Source of the DNA: an uncultured Clostridia bacterium
Lineage (GTDB): Bacteria > Bacillota > Clostridia > Oscillospirales > Oscillospiraceae
NCBI GenBank assembly: GCA_945927915.1
Contig: CAMEMX010000053.1
Span: forward strand, 1-9,170
Direction of reading: 5' to 3'
DNA: 9,170 bases
Shown here: one piece after another, positions 6,194-9,170 of the stretch
Layout of the letters: each line of letters starts with the position of its first letter
How positions within the stretch are numbered: the first letter of the stretch is position 1
Made by a program: the position numbers and the translations under genes
The notes under the pieces: generated by a model
Database searches by the model: none
Told to the model about the DNA's origin: nothing
The model's input: the letters and a program-made list of their open reading frames with translations, nothing else

Positions 6194-7723
6194 ATGGCAG
6201 AGGCAACCGTACAAATGCTGGGCATACGCAAGCAATTCCCCTCGGTTTTGGCGAATGATAATGTGGACTTTACCGCCTATGCAGGGGAGATCCACGCGCT
6301 TCTGGGCGAAAACGGTGCGGGAAAAAGCACGCTGATGAGCATCCTGACCGGCGTTCTCCAGCCCGACAGCGGCGAGATCCGCATCAACGGGGAAACGGCT
6401 TCCATCCGAACGCCCAAGGATGCCCTGCAGCACGGGATCGGCATGATCTATCAGCATTTTAAGCTGGTCAAGCCGTTTACCGTCGCGGAGAACATCGTCC
6501 TCGGCGACGGCAACGTCCGCGTGCTGAAAAAGAAAAAGCTCGAAGCGCAGGTCAAGGCGCTCTCCGAGCGTTACAGCATTGAGATCAATCCCTCTACGCT
6601 GGTCTGGCAGCTTTCCATCGGTGAGCAGCAGCGCGTGGAAATTTTGAAAGTGCTGTACCGAAACGCCAATATCCTGATCCTGGACGAGCCGACCGCCGTT
6701 CTGACGGCAGAGGAGGTCAAGGAGCTGTTCGTCACCCTCCGAAAAATGACGGAAAACGGCTGCACCGTGATCTTTATCACCCACAAAATGAATGAGGTCA
6801 TGGACTATGCCGACCGCATCACCGTGCTCCGCGACGGTCGCCTCGTGAAAACGATGACAAAGGCGGAGACGGACGAAAAGGAGCTTGCCAAGCTGATGGT
6901 CGGCCGCGAGATCTCTATGGGCAGACGAAATACGACGGACACAACGACGGAGCGGGAGCTGCTGCGGGTGCAGGAGCTGACCGTCCTGAATGACAAAAAG
7001 CTCGAAGCCGTGCGAAAGCTCAGCTTCAGCCTGTACGGCGGGGAGATCCTCGGCATTGCGGGCGTGTCCGGCAACGGGCAGAAGGAGCTGATGGAGGCGC
7101 TGTCCGGCCTGCGGCCTGCCGTGTCGGGCACGATCACGCTGAAAGGGGAAAACATCACAAAACGCAGCGTCCGGCAGAGGATCTCCGACGGCGTGGCGTT
7201 CATCCCGGAGGATCGCTACGGCTTTGCGCTGGTGCGCGAGCTGAGCGTCGCGGACAACGCGGGCATCAAGGCCTACCGTCTGCCGGAGTTTTCCAGGGGC
7301 GGCATCGTCAGCTATAAAAAGCTGACAAAACAGGCCGAGGATTTTATCGAAGCGTTTGAGATCAAGACCGGCGGGCCGAAAAGCCTCGTGCAGAGTATGT
7401 CCGGCGGCAACGCGCAGAAGCTGATCCTCGCGCGCGAGACGGCGACGAATCCGGACGTCATTCTGGCAAGCTATCCCGTGCGGGGACTGGACATCAAGGC
7501 GACGGAGAGTATCCACCAGATCCTTGTGAAGGAAAAGGAACGCGGAGCCGGCGTTCTGCTGGTGTCGGAGGATCTGGATGAGATATTCCAGCTCTGCGAC
7601 CGCGTCGCGGTCATGTACGAGGGAGAATTTATGGGCATCGTGCCGATCGGACAGGCCGATCTGGAGACGATCGGTCTGGCTATGTCCGGCGCGGCGAGGA
7701 TGGAAGGTGATCCGAATGCGTAA
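6194..7723 (+). CDS. ABC transporter ATPase, two fused nucleotide-binding domains (NupO/PnrC-like)
   Basis: A 509-residue cytoplasmic ATPase that would power the importer formed with the two downstream permeases. Domain 1 is complete: Walker A GENGAGKST (38-46), Q-loop Q87, signature LSIGEQQ (140-146), Walker B ILILDEP (160-166) and switch histidine H197. Domain 2 (from about residue 257) has a degenerate Walker A with Q296 at the lysine position. Its signature MSGGNAQ (402-408) is intact. Its Walker B has S426 and Y427 in place of Asp-Glu, and E459 stands at the histidine position. One active and one degenerate site is normal for this tandem sugar/nucleoside class (compare NupO, RbsA), although Tyr in place of the usual Gln at 427 is uncommon as far as I recall. 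The gene sits 85 bases after the binding-protein gene and overlaps the first permease by 8 bases. Confidence 0.92.
   Translation: MAEATVQMLGIRKQFPSVLANDNVDFTAYAGEIHALLGENGAGKSTLMSILTGVLQPDSGEIRINGETASIRTPKDALQHGIGMIYQHFKLVKPFTVAENIVLGDGNVRVLKKKKLEAQVKALSERYSIEINPSTLVWQLSIGEQQRVEILKVLYRNANILILDEPTAVLTAEEVKELFVTLRKMTENGCTVIFITHKMNEVMDYADRITVLRDGRLVKTMTKAETDEKELAKLMVGREISMGRRNTTDTTTERELLRVQELTVLNDKKLEAVRKLSFSLYGGEILGIAGVSGNGQKELMEALSGLRPAVSGTITLKGENITKRSVRQRISDGVAFIPEDRYGFALVRELSVADNAGIKAYRLPEFSRGGIVSYKKLTKQAEDFIEAFEIKTGGPKSLVQSMSGGNAQKLILARETATNPDVILASYPVRGLDIKATESIHQILVKEKERGAGVLLVSEDLDEIFQLCDRVAVMYEGEFMGIVPIGQADLETIGLAMSGAARMEGDPNA
7704..7709 (+). promoter_or_regulatory. Ribosome binding site that sets the first permease start
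   Basis: AAGGTG lies 6 bases before the ATG at 7716, inside the end of the ATPase gene. An open frame reaches back to an ATG at 7578, but that extension is out-of-frame ATPase coding sequence with no permease homology. Confidence 0.65.
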
Positions 7724-8798
7724 GAAGCGTTACTTTACTCTGGAAAAACGGCTGAGTATTCCGTTCGGGATCAAGCTGGCTGTCCCGCTGGTGTCCATTG
7801 TCGCGGGCTTTCTGTTTTCGGCGTTTTTCCTTGTGATTTCCGGCGAATCGCCGCTAGAGGTCTACTCCGTCATGCTCGACGGCGCGTTCGGCTCGGCCTA
7901 CGGCCTGAGCGAGACGGTCGTCAAAATGATCCCGCTGATGATCATCTCCGTGGGTGTTGCGTTCGCGTTTAAGATGCAGATCTGGAACGCGGGCGGCGAG
8001 GGACAGCTCCACATCGGTGCGGCGGCCGCGACCTATGTCGTGCTGCACCTGAACGGCTGCAGCCGCTTTGTGACGATCCTCGCGGCGTTCCTCGCGGCAT
8101 TTATCTGCGCCGGAATCTACGGCCTGATCCCCGCGATCCTTAAGGTGAAATGGAAGGTCAACGAGCTGATTACCTGCCTGATGCTGAACTATGTTGCGAC
8201 CTTCCTGATCGCGTGGCTGATCCAGGGGCCGTGGAAGGATCCGAGCGGCTTCGCGTTCCCGCGCACGAGAAAGTTTCCTGCCAGCGGTGAACTCACGACG
8301 CTGTTTGACACGCGGATCCATACGGGCCTTCTGATCGGCCTCGCCATTGCGGTGATCCTCTGGTTCGTTATTTCAAAGACGCGCTGGGGTTATGAGATCA
8401 AGCTCATCGGCGCAAAGGAAAAGGTCGCGCGGTACGCGGGCGTGTCGGTCAACCGAAACATTCTGCTCGTCATGTTCATCAGTGCGGGCATTGCGGGCGT
8501 TGCCGGCATGGTCGAGGTCTGCGGCATCACGCACCGCCTGCAGGCGAACTTCGCCGCGCAGATCGGTTCGTCGGGCATGACCATCGCCTATCTGGCGCAG
8601 TGCCATCCGCTCGGCGCGGTATTGGTCTCGTTCCTTTTCGGCGGTCTGCTGGTCGGTGGCAACACGATCCAGAAGCTCGGCCTGCCTGTGTCCACGGTGC
8701 AGATGATCCAGGGCTCGATCCTGATCTTCGTGGCTGCCGGCGCGATGTTCACAAATTACAAGATCGTGCGGAAGGAAAGGAGGCTCGGCCATGATTGA
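7716..8798 (+). CDS. ABC transporter permease, first subunit (NupP/PnrD-like)
   Basis: A 360-residue integral membrane permease of the BPD_transp_2 family, the first of two subunits forming the pore. The start has KKR-rich cytoplasmic residues followed by a membrane segment at about 21-42. Further hydrophobic segments are near 70-86, 98-112, 118-142, 154-170, 204-220, 248-270, 287-312 and 326-346. The family hallmark IWNAGGEGQL (89-98) is present, and EIKLIGAKEKVARYAGV (227-243) is the typical ATPase-contact loop of nucleoside-type permeases. The C-terminus is short and basic (VRKERR). It overlaps the ATPase gene at the start and the second permease at the end, 8 bases each, which indicates translational coupling and a single complex. 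The length is normal for the family. Substrate is inferred from the transporter type only. Confidence 0.9.
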   Translation: MRKKRYFTLEKRLSIPFGIKLAVPLVSIVAGFLFSAFFLVISGESPLEVYSVMLDGAFGSAYGLSETVVKMIPLMIISVGVAFAFKMQIWNAGGEGQLHIGAAAATYVVLHLNGCSRFVTILAAFLAAFICAGIYGLIPAILKVKWKVNELITCLMLNYVATFLIAWLIQGPWKDPSGFAFPRTRKFPASGELTTLFDTRIHTGLLIGLAIAVILWFVISKTRWGYEIKLIGAKEKVARYAGVSVNRNILLVMFISAGIAGVAGMVEVCGITHRLQANFAAQIGSSGMTIAYLAQCHPLGAVLVSFLFGGLLVGGNTIQKLGLPVSTVQMIQGSILIFVAAGAMFTNYKIVRKERRLGHD

Positions 8799-9170
8799 GA
8801 TCATCATTCGTGCCACTCTGACCGCTGCCGTCGCGCAGGGCACGCCGCTGCTCCTGACGGCGCTGGGCGAGATCATGAACCAGCGCGCCGGCGTTCTGAA
8901 CCTCGGACTTGACGGCATGATGCTCTTCGGCGCAGTCACGGCGTTCATTTCGCTGATCGCCTCCGGCAGTCTGTTCGTGGCGGTGCTCGTCGGCGGCATC
9001 TGCGCGGCGCTGCTCGCCGCGATCCACGCATTTTTGTCCGTGACCTGCCGTGTGCATCAGGTCATCTGCGGCCTTGCGCTCAATATCTTCGCCGGCGGCT
9101 TCAGCGCCTTTGTCGGTAAGGACTACAACGGCATCGCCGCGCCGAAGGTGCTGGAAAACATCCGCATCCC
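8791..9170 (+). CDS. ABC transporter permease, second subunit (NupQ/PnrE-like), truncated by the window end
   Basis: The first 126 complete codons of the partner permease; the gene continues past the window. The N-terminal segment (about residues 5-26) is hydrophobic, and the hallmark QRAGVLNLGLDGMMLFGA (31-48) is diagnostic of the second BPD_transp_2 permease in nucleoside-type importers. Further hydrophobic segments lie near 44-57, 61-80 and 89-103. A strong AAAGGAGG (8776-8783) lies 7 bases before the ATG at 8791, which overlaps the stop of the first permease by 8 bases. Relatives are about 300-320 residues long, so roughly 60 percent is missing here. Together with the three preceding genes it completes the BMP-ATPase-permease-permease set. 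Confidence 0.9.
   Translation, partial: MIEIIIRATLTAAVAQGTPLLLTALGEIMNQRAGVLNLGLDGMMLFGAVTAFISLIASGSLFVAVLVGGICAALLAAIHAFLSVTCRVHQVICGLALNIFAGGFSAFVGKDYNGIAAPKVLENIRI

Noticed and set aside
4915..6231. Long - strand open frame opposite the binding-protein gene
   Set aside because: Same shadow effect; it spans the intercistronic hairpin and has no convincing ribosome binding site.
6176..7516. Long - strand open frame opposite the ATPase gene
   Set aside because: It lies entirely over conserved ATPase motifs on the + strand; the antisense product is unlike any family I know.

Overview
The window looks like a piece of chromosome from a moderately high-GC, probably strictly anaerobic, gut-type Firmicute (Clostridia, possibly Oscillospiraceae-like). 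The reasons are strong AAGGAGG-type ribosome binding sites, consensus housekeeping promoters with 17-base spacers, a Gram-positive-style lipoprotein signal, a cysteine-rich surface protein, and a fermentative iron-dependent alcohol dehydrogenase of the FucO type. The assignment to a group is inference. All nine genes are on the + strand, no gap exceeds 300 bases, and I see no RNA gene, mobile element, CRISPR array or frameshift.

Left part (1-3150): three single-gene units, each with its own clear promoter. These are a FucO-like lactaldehyde/propanediol oxidoreductase (145-1287, followed by a long hairpin), a short-chain dehydrogenase of unknown substrate (1451-2158), and a Cof-type HAD hydrolase (2313-3089, followed by a good UUCG-loop terminator). 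Bases 1-56, upstream of the first promoter, contain no gene I can support. A TGA at 9-11 could be the end of a gene to the left.

Right part (3150-9170, running off the end): what looks like one transport operon. A small nitroreductase-family flavoprotein (3344-3871) overlaps by ATGA with a CdaR/PucR-type regulator (3868-4926). Then come a BMP-family substrate-binding lipoprotein (4978-6108), a double-domain ABC ATPase (6194-7723) and two permeases (7716-8798 and 8791 to the edge). The last four have the BMP-ATPase-permease-permease order of the PnrA/NupNOPQ nucleoside importers. The likely job is regulated uptake of a purine, nucleoside or related compound. A strong hairpin between the binding-protein and ATPase genes probably lets the binding protein be made in excess.

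I found no wholly new system. The most interesting parts are the pairing of a nitroreductase and a CdaR/PucR-like regulator with this importer, the divergent ligand loop of the binding protein, and an inverted repeat upstream of the operon that could be its operator.
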